DNA of 64,000 nucleotides from Phocaeicola faecalis (GTDB taxonomy: Bacteria > Bacteroidota > Bacteroidia > Bacteroidales > Bacteroidaceae): positions 635,004 to 699,003 of the forward strand of contig NZ_JADNRM010000001.1 in NCBI RefSeq assembly GCF_021730445.1. Direction: 5' to 3'. Shown here piece after piece: positions 31,701 to 40,274 of this stretch. Numbering within the stretch: the first letter of the stretch is position 1; each line of letters starts with the position of its first letter. The translations under genes were made by a program, and so were the position numbers. The notes under the pieces were generated by a model that did no database searches, was not told where the DNA came from, and worked only from the letters and a program-made list of their open reading frames with translations.

Positions 31701-32816
31701 GGATATATAATGAAAGTGCCTCAACGCTACGAAAATTATACATACTATGGCCGTGGCCCGATTGAAAACTATCCTGACCGTAAAGTGGGACAGTTTATCG
31801 AAATACACAAATCTACCGTTGCCGACCAATTTGTGAACTTCCCGAAACCGCAGGATATGGGAAATCATGAAGATGTACGCTGGTGTGCATTGACAGACAA
31901 AGCCGGTAAGGGAGCTGTGTTTGTGGCTACAGACCGTCTGTCTACTTCAGCTTTGCAGTATTCAGCACTCGACCTGACATTGGCAGGACATCCTTATCAG
32001 TTGCCGCAAGCCGGTGATACTTATCTGCATCTCGACCTTGCCGTAACCGGTCTGGGTGGTAACAGTTGCGGACAGGGTGGCCCGTTGATGCACGACCGTG
32101 TATTTGCCGGACAAAATAATATCGGTTTCATCATTCGCCCCGCTGCACAAGATTTATCGGCTGCCGCACAAGTGGCTCCTGCCGGTGACATTCCTTTGAC
32201 TATTACCCGCGGCCGCACTGGTATGGTAGAACTTTCTTCTATCGACAAGGATGCTTCTATCCTTTATACTATCAATAAAGAGAAGAAGGCCAAACAATAT
32301 ACCGAACCGATTTCAATGCGTGACGGAGGTACTGTTACAGCTTGGTTTGCCAATAATCCTTCCATCAAATCCAGCGTAACTTTCAAGAAGTTGGAAACAA
32401 TCCAGACCGAAGTGATATATGCCAGCAGTGAAGAAGTGGACGATGGCGATGCCAAGAATCTGGTAGACGGTGACCCCACTACATATTGGCACAGTATGTA
32501 TTCTGTAACCGTAGCCAAGTATCCACATTGGGTAGACCTTGATGCCGGTGAAGTAAAAACAATTAAAGGATTTACTTATATGCCCCGCCAAGACAGCTAT
32601 AACGGTAATATCAAAGAATATTCCATCCACGTAAGCATGGATGGCAAGAACTGGGGCGAGCCTGTTCAGAAAGGAACATTCGCCGGTAACAGAGATGAAA
32701 AGAAAGTCATCTTCAGCCAACCGGTGAAAGGACGCTATATCCGGTTTACTGCGTTGAGCGAACAGTATGGACAAGATTATGCATCGGGTGCAGAACTTAC
32801 CATCCTTGCTGAATAG
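28794..32816 (+). CDS. Secreted GH2 beta-galactosidase with discoidin domain
   Basis: A 1340-residue glycoside hydrolase family 2 enzyme. The signal peptide ends near LQSYAK. The GH2 sugar-binding domain follows ([26 protein letters not shown]), then the Ig-like domain and the TIM barrel with [31 protein letters not shown]. The acid/base is Glu533 (GNEAGPG) and the nucleophile Glu596 ([10 protein letters not shown]). WDWVDQAMY and the C-terminal beta-sandwich of LacZ-type enzymes come next, and the last about 140 residues are an F5/8-type (discoidin, CBM32-like) domain with [12 protein letters not shown] and IRFTALSE. It acts outside the cytoplasm on terminal beta-galactosides. It has its own promoter and terminator and is not next to a SusCD pair. 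Confidence 0.93.
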   Translation: [1340 protein letters not shown]

Positions 32817-32839
32817 CAAATTACGTTCCGATTAATAAA

Positions 32840-32896
32840 GAGAAAGATGTGTCAAAATGATAAATTGCTTCAGTTTTGGCACATCTCTCTTTTTTG
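32840..32896 (+). terminator. Terminator of the beta-galactosidase gene
   Basis: GATGTGTCAAAA (32846-32857) pairs with TTTTGGCACATC (32874-32885), extended by AGAGA/TCTCT and followed by TTTTTT. The GTGTCAAAA motif equals the ends of the dispersed element at 11058 and 46061. Confidence 0.78.
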
Positions 32897-32950
32897 ATAA
32901 ACTTCCATATCTATTCTACGTAAACGATTGGTACAGTTCAACCGATTATC

Positions 32951-32958
32951 TACATTTG
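32951..32958 (+). promoter_or_regulatory. Promoter of the beta-propeller gene
   Basis: TACATTTG, exact -7 consensus, 27 bases before the ATG at 32986. Confidence 0.55.
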
Positions 32959-32985
32959 CAGGTACCTAACTTAAACAAATAAAAA

Positions 32986-34146
32986 ATGAAAACACACATC
33001 ATTATCTTATGGATTACCGCTTTTGGAATGACAGCCTGCCATTCCCATCCGCAAGCTGATACCGCTGAGGAGACAATCCCACAAGACACCATACCAATAC
33101 TAGACTTTGCCTCAGCAATCAACAAAGAAGTTCCAGATACGTTCACATGGAATAGTGTGGCAAAGAAGATTACTTATATCCCCCTCTCCTCCTCTCATCT
33201 TATGGACGGACACCCTACGATAGACTATCTGGGTGATGACATGTGCATCATTTCGGAAGGAAAGGAGCAATGGATACACCGTATCGATTTTAAAGGTAAC
33301 TTTTTAAGTAGTTTTCGACATATCGGAAACGGCCCCGGAGAATATGCTTGCCTATCTTCCGTGGTCTATCACCCGAAAGACTCCACCATTCGCATTTTTG
33401 ATAACGGAAGCCATAAATACATTATATATAACAAAGAGGGAAAACTGTTCCGTGAAATCAATTTGGTCGATTCCGAGTTGAACTACCTGCTGCATGCGGA
33501 AGGAGACACTTACTTTTGTAGCGGTAGCTTCAGCAAAGGAAAATCAGAAATCATTGTGTCGGATACCGCGCTACAAGTAAAGTCTTCCATTCTGCCTTTT
33601 AACCCGACTGCCGATTATGTCACACGAGGAGGCATCATGCTGACAACAAGCGTAGAAGAATGCGGTCCGGAACTTTGCCTGTTCAATCATGTTTATAGCG
33701 ACAGTGTTTTCCTGCTCACTCCTGGTGGACTGAAACCGGAACTTATCCTGCGTAAAGGCAAGTACGCACCGTCATTGGAGGACGTAAAGCAATTTATGAA
33801 GTGGAATAAAAATGATTCTTTTATCAAACGTATCTCCATCAAAGCTTTTCCCGGATATTACCTCATACAGTACTCGTACAAAGACAAGGCTTTTGGTGAG
33901 ATATGGAGCCAAGAAACCCACCAAATTGTTTCAAGAGCCATCCTGACCCGGCCCGATATGTTTTCCTCATTAAAAGGAATTCCCTATCGTTTTCCTTCGG
34001 GTGCAGTTATCAAGTTATTGCCGGCCTGCATCAATGGAAACAGAATGGCTTTCTTTATTCCGGCAGATGAAGCGAAAGGTGAAATACCGGACGTAGAGAT
34101 AAGTGAAGACGATAATCCGATAATAATGATATTGGAACTAGAATGA
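32986..34146 (+). CDS. 6-bladed beta-propeller lipoprotein
   Basis: A 386-residue lipoprotein (lipobox MTACHSHP). The mature protein contains HRIDFKGNFLSSFRHIGNGPGEYACLSSVVYHPKDSTIRIFDNGSHKY, the conserved blade of the Bacteroides 6-bladed beta-propeller family (NHL-like; GxGPGEY). These proteins are abundant in gut Bacteroides, sit in the envelope and have no proven function. It converges on a thioredoxin-like lipoprotein gene 17 bases away on the other strand; such propellers often neighbour redox lipoproteins. Confidence 0.85.
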   Translation: MKTHIIILWITAFGMTACHSHPQADTAEETIPQDTIPILDFASAINKEVPDTFTWNSVAKKITYIPLSSSHLMDGHPTIDYLGDDMCIISEGKEQWIHRIDFKGNFLSSFRHIGNGPGEYACLSSVVYHPKDSTIRIFDNGSHKYIIYNKEGKLFREINLVDSELNYLLHAEGDTYFCSGSFSKGKSEIIVSDTALQVKSSILPFNPTADYVTRGGIMLTTSVEECGPELCLFNHVYSDSVFLLTPGGLKPELILRKGKYAPSLEDVKQFMKWNKNDSFIKRISIKAFPGYYLIQYSYKDKAFGEIWSQETHQIVSRAILTRPDMFSSLKGIPYRFPSGAVIKLLPACINGNRMAFFIPADEAKGEIPDVEISEDDNPIIMILELE

Positions 34147-34163
34147 TTCGCTTTTTCACCGGT

Positions 34164-34691
34164 TTAACGTAAGGACGCATCATTTATAGCTGCAACCAGT
34201 TCATCATAACCGGCCAAAGGGTTGTCGGTAAAGACTTTTCGGATAGTCAGTTCCGCATCAACTATATAGATACGGGGTATGCCCGATTTAGCAAAAAGAT
34301 GATAGACAGTCCGGTCTTCCTGAGCAGCATAAGGAAACGTCAAATGCTGCTCCTGCCAATAACCGGCAATAGACGCGGCACCTTCCGCCCTGCTGATTGC
34401 AAGCAAAGGCATCTCCCGGTAATCCTCATATATTTGTTGTATCACAGGAAGTTCCTGACGGCAATCTTTGCAACCGGTGTTAAAGAATACGATAACGGAA
34501 ACCTTTCCCCTCAAGCTTTCATTGGTCACGACTGTCCCGTCATTCATGGTAACACCAAACACAGGCAATTTGTCTCCTGCAACCAACTCTATACTTCCTG
34601 TATCGGAATCATCACCGTCCGAAATACAAGAAACCAGCGCCATACAACTGCACAGCACTATAAAGAATATACTATCTATTAACTTTTTCAT
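34164..34691 (-). CDS. Thioredoxin-like (TlpA/ResA) lipoprotein
   Basis: A 175-residue exported thiol-disulfide protein. The lipobox is LVSCISDG. The mature domain starts LVAGDKLPVFGVTMNDG, and VIVFFNTGCKDCRQELPVI carries the CxxC active site (CKDC). The cis-Pro loop is SGIPRIYIVD. This is the AhpC/TSA-type thioredoxin fold of TlpA/ResA proteins, which reduce disulfides in the periplasm. The partner is unknown. Confidence 0.88.
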   Translation of the reverse strand: MKKLIDSIFFIVLCSCMALVSCISDGDDSDTGSIELVAGDKLPVFGVTMNDGTVVTNESLRGKVSVIVFFNTGCKDCRQELPVIQQIYEDYREMPLLAISRAEGAASIAGYWQEQHLTFPYAAQEDRTVYHLFAKSGIPRIYIVDAELTIRKVFTDNPLAGYDELVAAINDASLR

Positions 34692-34718
34692 CGATTTTTC
34701 TTTTCTGCAAAAAATAAA

Positions 34719-35108
34719 TCAAGAATCCATATCACTCAAGTGAATTTCCAATGCCTTGACCGAGATATAAATCTCACGGACAGAAATGCCCAACGATATA
34801 ATGAGCAATATAAGTGCCAAGCCAAAAATATAAACCGACACCATATACAACTGTATGTACATTAAAAACATACTCACCACACATAATAACAGGCTGCCAA
34901 TACCGGTCACTTGCATAGCGCGGGTCAGATAAAGACGTTTCCGCAAATTAATGATTTGAGCGGCCGTGACTGCCGAATGATTCTCACGATACTGATCTTT
35001 CAACGTACGGACAAGCTGGGCATACGACAAAAAACGATTGGTATATGCCAACATTATCAATGATATGGCAGAGAACAGCAAAGCCGGAGTGGTTAAATCT
35101 ATTTCCAT
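34719..35108 (-). CDS. DUF2721-like membrane protein
   Basis: A 129-residue membrane protein starting MEIDLTTPALLFSAISLIML at 35108. The longer frame upstream would run through the divergent promoter region and is rejected. It has membrane segments near residues 10-27, 65-85 and 90-115, and a conserved middle SYAQLVRTLKDQYRENH with LRKRLYLTRAMQ, as in DUF2721 proteins. Function unknown. It lies 27 bases upstream of the thioredoxin-like gene and may be cotranscribed. Confidence 0.75.
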   Translation of the reverse strand: MEIDLTTPALLFSAISLIMLAYTNRFLSYAQLVRTLKDQYRENHSAVTAAQIINLRKRLYLTRAMQVTGIGSLLLCVVSMFLMYIQLYMVSVYIFGLALILLIISLGISVREIYISVKALEIHLSDMDS

Positions 35109-35158
35109 TTTTTTCAATATTTCAAAGTTTGTATGATGCAAAGTAAAACAAAAACGGA

Positions 35159-35166
35159 TATCTTTG
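35159..35166 (+). promoter_or_regulatory. Promoter of the DUF3843-like gene
   Basis: TATCTTTG, exact -7 consensus, 24 bases before the ATG at 35191. It lies between the divergent DUF2721-like and DUF3843-like genes. Confidence 0.55.
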
Positions 35167-35190
35167 CAATGAAACCAAATAAATAATAGA

Positions 35191-36360
35191 ATGCAAAAAG
35201 CAAACTTGTATATAAAAGACTGGCTGTCTATCCATCCATATACCCGACAGCAGCCCTCTGACAACTATTTTGTGGAACTGGCAAACCGCCTTTTCCATAT
35301 TTGCCCCTTACATGAAATACCCGAGGCTTTTAAAAAGAAAATCTGTCTGTATACCGCAGCCTATCTGGAAGATGTCATTTCGGGACTGGGACTTTGGCAG
35401 TCTTTCGTCAACAAACATTCGGAACTTTACGGAACCGCACTCCCCTTCTATACGATAAATCCCGGTTATATCAAAGATGAAATCAATGAGGAGGATATAC
35501 GTTTCATTATCTGGAACACACTCGAGAAAGCCCCTTATCCGCATCCTTACATTCATCCGATGGAGCCTTCCATCCGGCAAACAGCCAAGGCATTCTTCGA
35601 GATATTGGATGAAGAATACGAAACTGCACCTGCGAATGATGCACTGACGAAGTATTTTATGAAGTTCAGAGACAGAGCTGAGGCTGAGCACAAACTATTA
35701 TGGCTGTTCGGACACAATTATCTCACCGAACCCTCTGTACAGGAATACATCGCACAAGTAACAGCTTCCGACAAATACATCATACCCTGTGGCCCGATGG
35801 CACTCTTTTTATATGAATGGATTGATTCATTAACCGACCATCAAACCGAAGACTGGCAGCAGATAAAAGGACTTTACCCTGATGTTCCAACTTTATCGGA
35901 TGAGATAAAGGAACGAAACCGAACCACTTACGAACTCTTTACCAAAGGTACAAACGGAGCACAAATAGTATATTTGAACGGATATGAAGAACTGCATCAT
36001 TTCCTGACTCAGATATTACAATGGCCGGATGACGACAATCATACACTCCCGCAAATGAAGGAACACCGAAACTTCATCATGATGGCCAATCCGGAAAAAG
36101 GCATTCTATTGGCCAATGATATATGCGAATGCATCACCGACCCATTAAATAGTCTATACGACCGGGAAGTTGCTATCAGAGAGGCCTTCAACCTGCTGAC
36201 AGTACCCACTAAATGTCCACCGGACTTGCTTGAGTATTTAATCAACAACCATTATATTCCTGATGCACAGTTGCCGGAATATGGAGAGAAAGAATTAGTG
36301 GAAAGAAATGCCGACTTCATAGCTCGCCATGCACTATTGTACTACTATAGGGGAGATTAA
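35191..36360 (+). CDS. Hypothetical protein, DUF3843-like
   Basis: A 389-residue cytoplasmic protein without signal peptide or membrane segment. It starts MQKANLYIKDWLSIHPY. I recall the same pattern (YxxDWLxxHPYxxQxxxDxYY) in the Bacteroidota-restricted DUF3843 family, but no catalytic motif is evident. The central part includes EHKLLWLFGHNYLTEPSVQEYI. Unknown function; single gene, convergent with D-lactate dehydrogenase. Confidence 0.7.
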   Translation: MQKANLYIKDWLSIHPYTRQQPSDNYFVELANRLFHICPLHEIPEAFKKKICLYTAAYLEDVISGLGLWQSFVNKHSELYGTALPFYTINPGYIKDEINEEDIRFIIWNTLEKAPYPHPYIHPMEPSIRQTAKAFFEILDEEYETAPANDALTKYFMKFRDRAEAEHKLLWLFGHNYLTEPSVQEYIAQVTASDKYIIPCGPMALFLYEWIDSLTDHQTEDWQQIKGLYPDVPTLSDEIKERNRTTYELFTKGTNGAQIVYLNGYEELHHFLTQILQWPDDDNHTLPQMKEHRNFIMMANPEKGILLANDICECITDPLNSLYDREVAIREAFNLLTVPTKCPPDLLEYLINNHYIPDAQLPEYGEKELVERNADFIARHALLYYYRGD

Positions 36361-36380
36361 CTTCTCCCCCCCCATTTCTA

Positions 36381-37382
36381 TCAGGAAGCAGGCACTTCAT
36401 TTACCAAGGGTCTGCCTTCCGCAAAGTCTTTGATATTCTGCAAGGTGGTATGTGCAATATTTGCCATCGCTTCTTTAGTAAAGAAAGCCTGATGCGAAGT
36501 AACAATCACATTATTGAAAGACAACAAACGGGCTAACGTATCATCATCAATGATTTTATCCGATTTGTCTTCATAAAAGTACTGCCCTTCTTCCTCATAT
36601 ACATCCAATCCGGCATATCCCACTTTCTTTGTTTTCAATCCTTCAATCAGTGCATTGGTGTGAATCAACTGGCCGCGTCCTGTATTGATAATCATTACCC
36701 CATCCTTCATCTTACTGATAGAATAATCATTAATCAAATACTTAGTCTGTTCTGTCAACGGACAATGCAAAGAAATAATATCGGAACTATGATAAAGCTC
36801 CTCCAACGAACAATATACCACTTGGTGCTCACGGGCAAAATTATAATCAGGGTAAAGGTCATAAGCCAATATATTCATCCCGAACCCGCGAAGAATCTGA
36901 ATCAGTATCTTTGCAATCTTACCGGTGCCGATAATACCGGCAGTCTTGCCATGCATATCAAACCCCATCAACCCATGCAACGAAAAGTTGCCATCACGTG
37001 TGCGCATCGTTGCACGAGGAATCTTGCGATTGAGCGAAAGCATCAACGCCACCGTAAATTCGGCAACGGCATAAGGCGAATAAGCCGGAACACGTACCAC
37101 TTTCATACGGCCGACCGTAGCAGCCAAATCTACATTATTATATCCGGCACATCTCAAAGCCAGCAGTTTAACGCCATTATCCGCCATCGCCCGGATAACC
37201 TCGGCATCAGCCGTGTCGTTTACGAAGATGCAGACTACATCCACTCCTTTGGTCAACACCACATTGTTCATATTCAAATGGCCTTTATAAAATCTTATAT
37301 CAAAGCCAAATTTCTCATTTGCTTCCGTAAACGAGCGTTCGTCGTAAGGTTTCGTGTCGTAAAAAGCAATTTTGTAAGCCAT
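36381..37382 (-). CDS. D-lactate dehydrogenase / 2-hydroxyacid dehydrogenase
   Basis: A 333-residue NAD-dependent dehydrogenase of the D-2-hydroxyacid family, LdhA-like. The dinucleotide-binding motif is GIIGTGKIAKILIQILRGFG. The catalytic residues are Arg in LALRCAGYNNVD, Glu in DVYEEEGQYFYED and His in VIVTSHQAFFT. LINTGRGQLI is also typical. It most likely interconverts pyruvate and D-lactate to reoxidise NADH in fermentation. It lies 64 bases after maf on the same strand and may have its own promoter. Confidence 0.9.
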   Translation of the reverse strand: MAYKIAFYDTKPYDERSFTEANEKFGFDIRFYKGHLNMNNVVLTKGVDVVCIFVNDTADAEVIRAMADNGVKLLALRCAGYNNVDLAATVGRMKVVRVPAYSPYAVAEFTVALMLSLNRKIPRATMRTRDGNFSLHGLMGFDMHGKTAGIIGTGKIAKILIQILRGFGMNILAYDLYPDYNFAREHQVVYCSLEELYHSSDIISLHCPLTEQTKYLINDYSISKMKDGVMIINTGRGQLIHTNALIEGLKTKKVGYAGLDVYEEEGQYFYEDKSDKIIDDDTLARLLSFNNVIVTSHQAFFTKEAMANIAHTTLQNIKDFAEGRPLVNEVPAS

Positions 37383-37446
37383 AATTTTTCTATTTACTAT
37401 TTAGTATGATAACAAAAATGGCACGTGTTGGGTTCAATTTACAAGT

Positions 37447-38028
37447 CTATAGTTTCTTTAGTTCCTTATACAACCGCTGTATAGGCAAGCCCATTACGTT
37501 AAAATAACTACCTGTAATGCCTTCCACTCCCACAAAACCAATCCATTCCTGAATACCATAAGAACCGGCTTTATCCATCGGTTTATACTTCTGTACGTAA
37601 TAATCTATTTCCTCTTCTGTCAATTCGGCAAAAGTCACATCGGTAACAGTGGCAAAGCTTTTTTGAAATTCGGTTGTGGTAAGACACACTCCGGTTATCA
37701 CTTGATGAGTTTTGCCTGAAAGACAACGAAGCATACGCTTGGCATCCTCTTCATCTGCAGGCTTTCCCATAACCAGGCCATCCAGCCACACAATCGTATC
37801 TGCTGTAATAATCAACTCGTCCGAATGCATCGTTTGCCGGTAAGCATCTGCCTTTTCACGGGCTATGAAAACGGGAATCTCTTCTCCTGAAAGAGTATCG
37901 GGATATGATTCCTCTATGCCGGGTAACGTTTTTACTTCATAACAAATTCCCAAACCGGATAGAAGCTCCTTACGTCTGGGTGAGTTAGAAGCCAGTATTA
38001 CTTTATATTTCTCCAGATTTTTCAACAT
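37447..38028 (-). CDS. maf: Maf nucleotide pyrophosphatase
   Basis: A 193-residue Maf-like protein starting MLKNLEKYKVILASNSPRRKELL (38028); an earlier ATG at 38046 would overlap kdsC. Family motifs are ASNSPRR, ADTIVWLDG, GKPADEEDAKRML and DKAGSYGIQEW. Maf proteins hydrolyse dTTP, UTP or modified nucleotides to the monophosphate, a house-cleaning role. It is the last gene of the nitroreductase-to-maf operon. Confidence 0.92.
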   Translation of the reverse strand: MLKNLEKYKVILASNSPRRKELLSGLGICYEVKTLPGIEESYPDTLSGEEIPVFIAREKADAYRQTMHSDELIITADTIVWLDGLVMGKPADEEDAKRMLRCLSGKTHQVITGVCLTTTEFQKSFATVTDVTFAELTEEEIDYYVQKYKPMDKAGSYGIQEWIGFVGVEGITGSYFNVMGLPIQRLYKELKKL

Positions 38029-38035
38029 AGCATAC

Positions 38036-38554
38036 TTACCATCCAAAGGCTTTTTCGTGAGACATCCATTTTCCTTGCGCTCTCAGCACTTGTTCCACTA
38101 CATCACGCCCACAACCAAAGCCACCGTTACGATGAGAAATATAAGCAGCTATTTCTTTAATTTCGGGAGCCGCATCTGCCGGACAACAAGGCAAGCCACA
38201 CAAACGCATCACTTCATAATCGGGGATATCATCGCCCATATAAAGTATTTCTTCATCCTTCAAATTGTATTTTTCTTTCAGATGTGCATATTCTTTTGTC
38301 TTCACGGCCGCACCCAGATATACATCTTTCACACCGAGACCTTCATAACGTTTACGCACCGCTTCAGTATTTCCACCTGTAATAATGGCTACATGCAAAC
38401 CACATTTGACAGCCAGTTGCAGGGCATAGCCATCTTTAATATTCACAGAACGCATCGGCTCACCGTTCGGATGAAGATAGATGGTCTCACCACTCAACAC
38501 ACCATCCACATCAAACACCAATGCCTTTATCTTAGTTAAATCATAATTTATCAT
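38036..38554 (-). CDS. kdsC: KDO 8-phosphate phosphatase-like HAD protein
   Basis: A 172-residue HAD phosphatase of KdsC type (capless, tetrameric). Motif I is [11 protein letters not shown], motif [12 protein letters not shown], and motif [13 protein letters not shown]. KdsC removes the phosphate from KDO 8-P in lipopolysaccharide core synthesis. It starts 2 bases after the DUF2520 gene and ends 7 bases before maf. The other kds genes are not nearby, so specificity rests on family resemblance. Confidence 0.88.
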   Translation of the reverse strand: MINYDLTKIKALVFDVDGVLSGETIYLHPNGEPMRSVNIKDGYALQLAVKCGLHVAIITGGNTEAVRKRYEGLGVKDVYLGAAVKTKEYAHLKEKYNLKDEEILYMGDDIPDYEVMRLCGLPCCPADAAPEIKEIAAYISHRNGGFGCGRDVVEQVLRAQGKWMSHEKAFGW

Positions 38555-38556
38555 AT

Positions 38557-39330
38557 CTATTTCTGTTTATAAATGCTTTTACTTATTTTCTCATATAATT
38601 CCTGCATATCCGGAACATCAGCCAATAAATCCAAATGACGGTTAATCACATTCTCGTCATAACGAATGGCCGGCCCTGTCTGAGCTTTTGCCGGAGACAA
38701 TTCGTGCACCTTCTTAGCCGTTTCATCTATCAGACTCAACATCACTTCAAAAGGAATATGATGTTTTTCCAGAATCCGGGCACTCAGTGCATACATGTGA
38801 TTCGCAAAATTGCAAGCAAAGACAGCCGCTATATGCAGATACTTCCGCTGTTCAGAGGTTGCTTCGTATACCATTGGACTCAGTTTTCCTGCCAGCTCCT
38901 TCAGCATATTCAATTCCGCCTCTCCACCGGCCTCTACAAAGAAAGGAACTGTGGCAAAATCTACAGCACGCTGTTTACTAAAAGTTTGCATAGGATAAAA
39001 AACTCCATAACGGGACAAATATCCTTTCCAAATATCCATAGGCATACTGCCCGCCGTATGTACAAAGAAAGCCTGTTCCCTGCCTTTCACCAACAAAGGC
39101 AATAACTCCTGCAAAGCGGAATCCTTCAACGCCACAATATACATATCGGCATCACATCGAATGTCATCAATAGAAACAGTGTATTCGGTCGAAAGTTTAC
39201 CAGCCAGTTCCATTGCCGACTCTTTTGTCCGACTGTATATTTGCACCACATCATATCCTGCCCCACACAACGCACTTCCCAAATGAGTAGCCACGTTTCC
39301 GGCACCTATCAATACTATCTTTTTCATCAT
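38557..39330 (-). CDS. Rossmann-fold/DUF2520 oxidoreductase-like protein
   Basis: A 257-residue protein. [19 protein letters not shown] is an NAD(P)-binding Rossmann start, and [16 protein letters not shown] plus the helical C-terminal half ([27 protein letters not shown]) match DUF2520, distant relatives of pyrroline-5-carboxylate and ketopantoate reductases. I use the ATG at 39330, which overlaps the stop of the membrane protein gene by 4 bases (ATGA). The longer frame is rejected. Substrate unknown. Confidence 0.82.
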   Translation of the reverse strand: MMKKIVLIGAGNVATHLGSALCGAGYDVVQIYSRTKESAMELAGKLSTEYTVSIDDIRCDADMYIVALKDSALQELLPLLVKGREQAFFVHTAGSMPMDIWKGYLSRYGVFYPMQTFSKQRAVDFATVPFFVEAGGEAELNMLKELAGKLSPMVYEATSEQRKYLHIAAVFACNFANHMYALSARILEKHHIPFEVMLSLIDETAKKVHELSPAKAQTGPAIRYDENVINRHLDLLADVPDMQELYEKISKSIYKQK

Positions 39331-39650
39331 CGGGTAGAAACCAAATATAAAATCACTCCTATAATCAACAGAGCTGCCGGCAATAGATAAGCAGACATTT
39401 GCCCCAGCAAGGCTATCACAAGGCCAATATTCAATATTAACCAAATTCCAGCCAAAACAATACCGACCGACTTATCAGCTTTAAACCATAAAAAGATAAC
39501 CGCCGCATACAGCAATAAATTATCCTTCTGCATCACCCAAGGCAGTCCGTGCGCAGCAAAGCCTATTAATTTATCAATCAGATAGAGTATTCCCATTACT
39601 ATCAGGAATATCGCAGAAGCCTTATAAGTATCCTTGTGATTTACAGCCAC
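39327..39650 (-). CDS. Small integral membrane protein
   Basis: A 107-residue protein with four hydrophobic segments (near 12-30, 40-55, 60-80, 83-103), no signal peptide and no catalytic motif. I do not recognise the family. It lies between the nitroreductase (2-base gap) and DUF2520 (4-base overlap) genes, so it belongs to that operon. Confidence 0.7.
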   Translation of the reverse strand: MAVNHKDTYKASAIFLIVMGILYLIDKLIGFAAHGLPWVMQKDNLLLYAAVIFLWFKADKSVGIVLAGIWLILNIGLVIALLGQMSAYLLPAALLIIGVILYLVSTR

Positions 39651-39652
39651 TT

Positions 39653-40189
39653 CTATTTACCTCCGTATTTGTTGATATGAACTTTTTCCCACTGCAAATG
39701 CTCTTCATTAAAAGGTTTTCGCTCCATGCCTTTATGTCCGACAGCAATGATAGAGACCACCTGCAACTGCAAAGGAATATCCAGCACCTCATGCACATAT
39801 TCTCCGGAAGGCATACCGGTAGCAGTGAAACGCTCACGGACCTGTATCCAGCAACTTCCCAATCCCAAATCTTCCGCTTGTAACTGAATCATAATAGAAG
39901 CTATCGCAGCATCTTCAATCCAGACATCACTAGCCAAAGGGTCAGCCACCACTACAATAGCCAATGCAGCATCTGTCAAGAAAGCAGCTCCCATCTCCTT
40001 GCTGTGAGAGAGTTTCTCCAATGTTTCTTTATCGTCCACTGCAATGAACTGCCAACAATTACTGCGCTTGGACGATGGAGACATCAATGCTGCTTTTAAT
40101 AAAGTTACAACTTCCTCCTGATTCACTTCCTCTCCTGTGAACTTCCGCATACTACGTCTGTTCTTTATCAAGTCACTAAATTGTTCCAT
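39653..40189 (-). CDS. Nitroreductase-family protein
   Basis: A 178-residue FMN-dependent oxidoreductase. IKNRRSMRKFTGEEV is the N-terminal FMN phosphate-binding motif, ALMSPSSKRSNCWQFIAV the second FMN contact, and EDLGLGSCWIQ with VVSIIAVGHK close the fold. Such enzymes reduce nitro compounds or quinones with NAD(P)H. It leads the five-gene operon ending with maf; TATATTTG on the minus strand at 40218-40225 is its -7 box. Confidence 0.9.
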   Translation of the reverse strand: MEQFSDLIKNRRSMRKFTGEEVNQEEVVTLLKAALMSPSSKRSNCWQFIAVDDKETLEKLSHSKEMGAAFLTDAALAIVVVADPLASDVWIEDAAIASIMIQLQAEDLGLGSCWIQVRERFTATGMPSGEYVHEVLDIPLQLQVVSIIAVGHKGMERKPFNEEHLQWEKVHINKYGGK

Positions 40190-40217
40190 AATCTTTTCAG
40201 TTATTTATTTTTCTGCA

Positions 40218-40266
40218 CAAATATACAATTAGAATATGGATTGCTAAACAAAAAATAATAAATTTG
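40218..40266. promoter_or_regulatory. Divergent promoters
   Basis: TATATTTG on the minus strand (40218-40225) serves the nitroreductase operon. TAAATTTG on the plus strand (40259-40266) serves the GNAT gene. The latter is only 8 bases before the ATG at 40275, so that mRNA would be nearly leaderless. Confidence 0.6.
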
Positions 40267-40274
40267 CGAAGAAG

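Noticed and set aside
34164-34743. Plus-strand frames opposite the thioredoxin-like gene
   Set aside because: The minus-strand gene has a lipobox and CxxC motif; the plus-strand frames have no motif.
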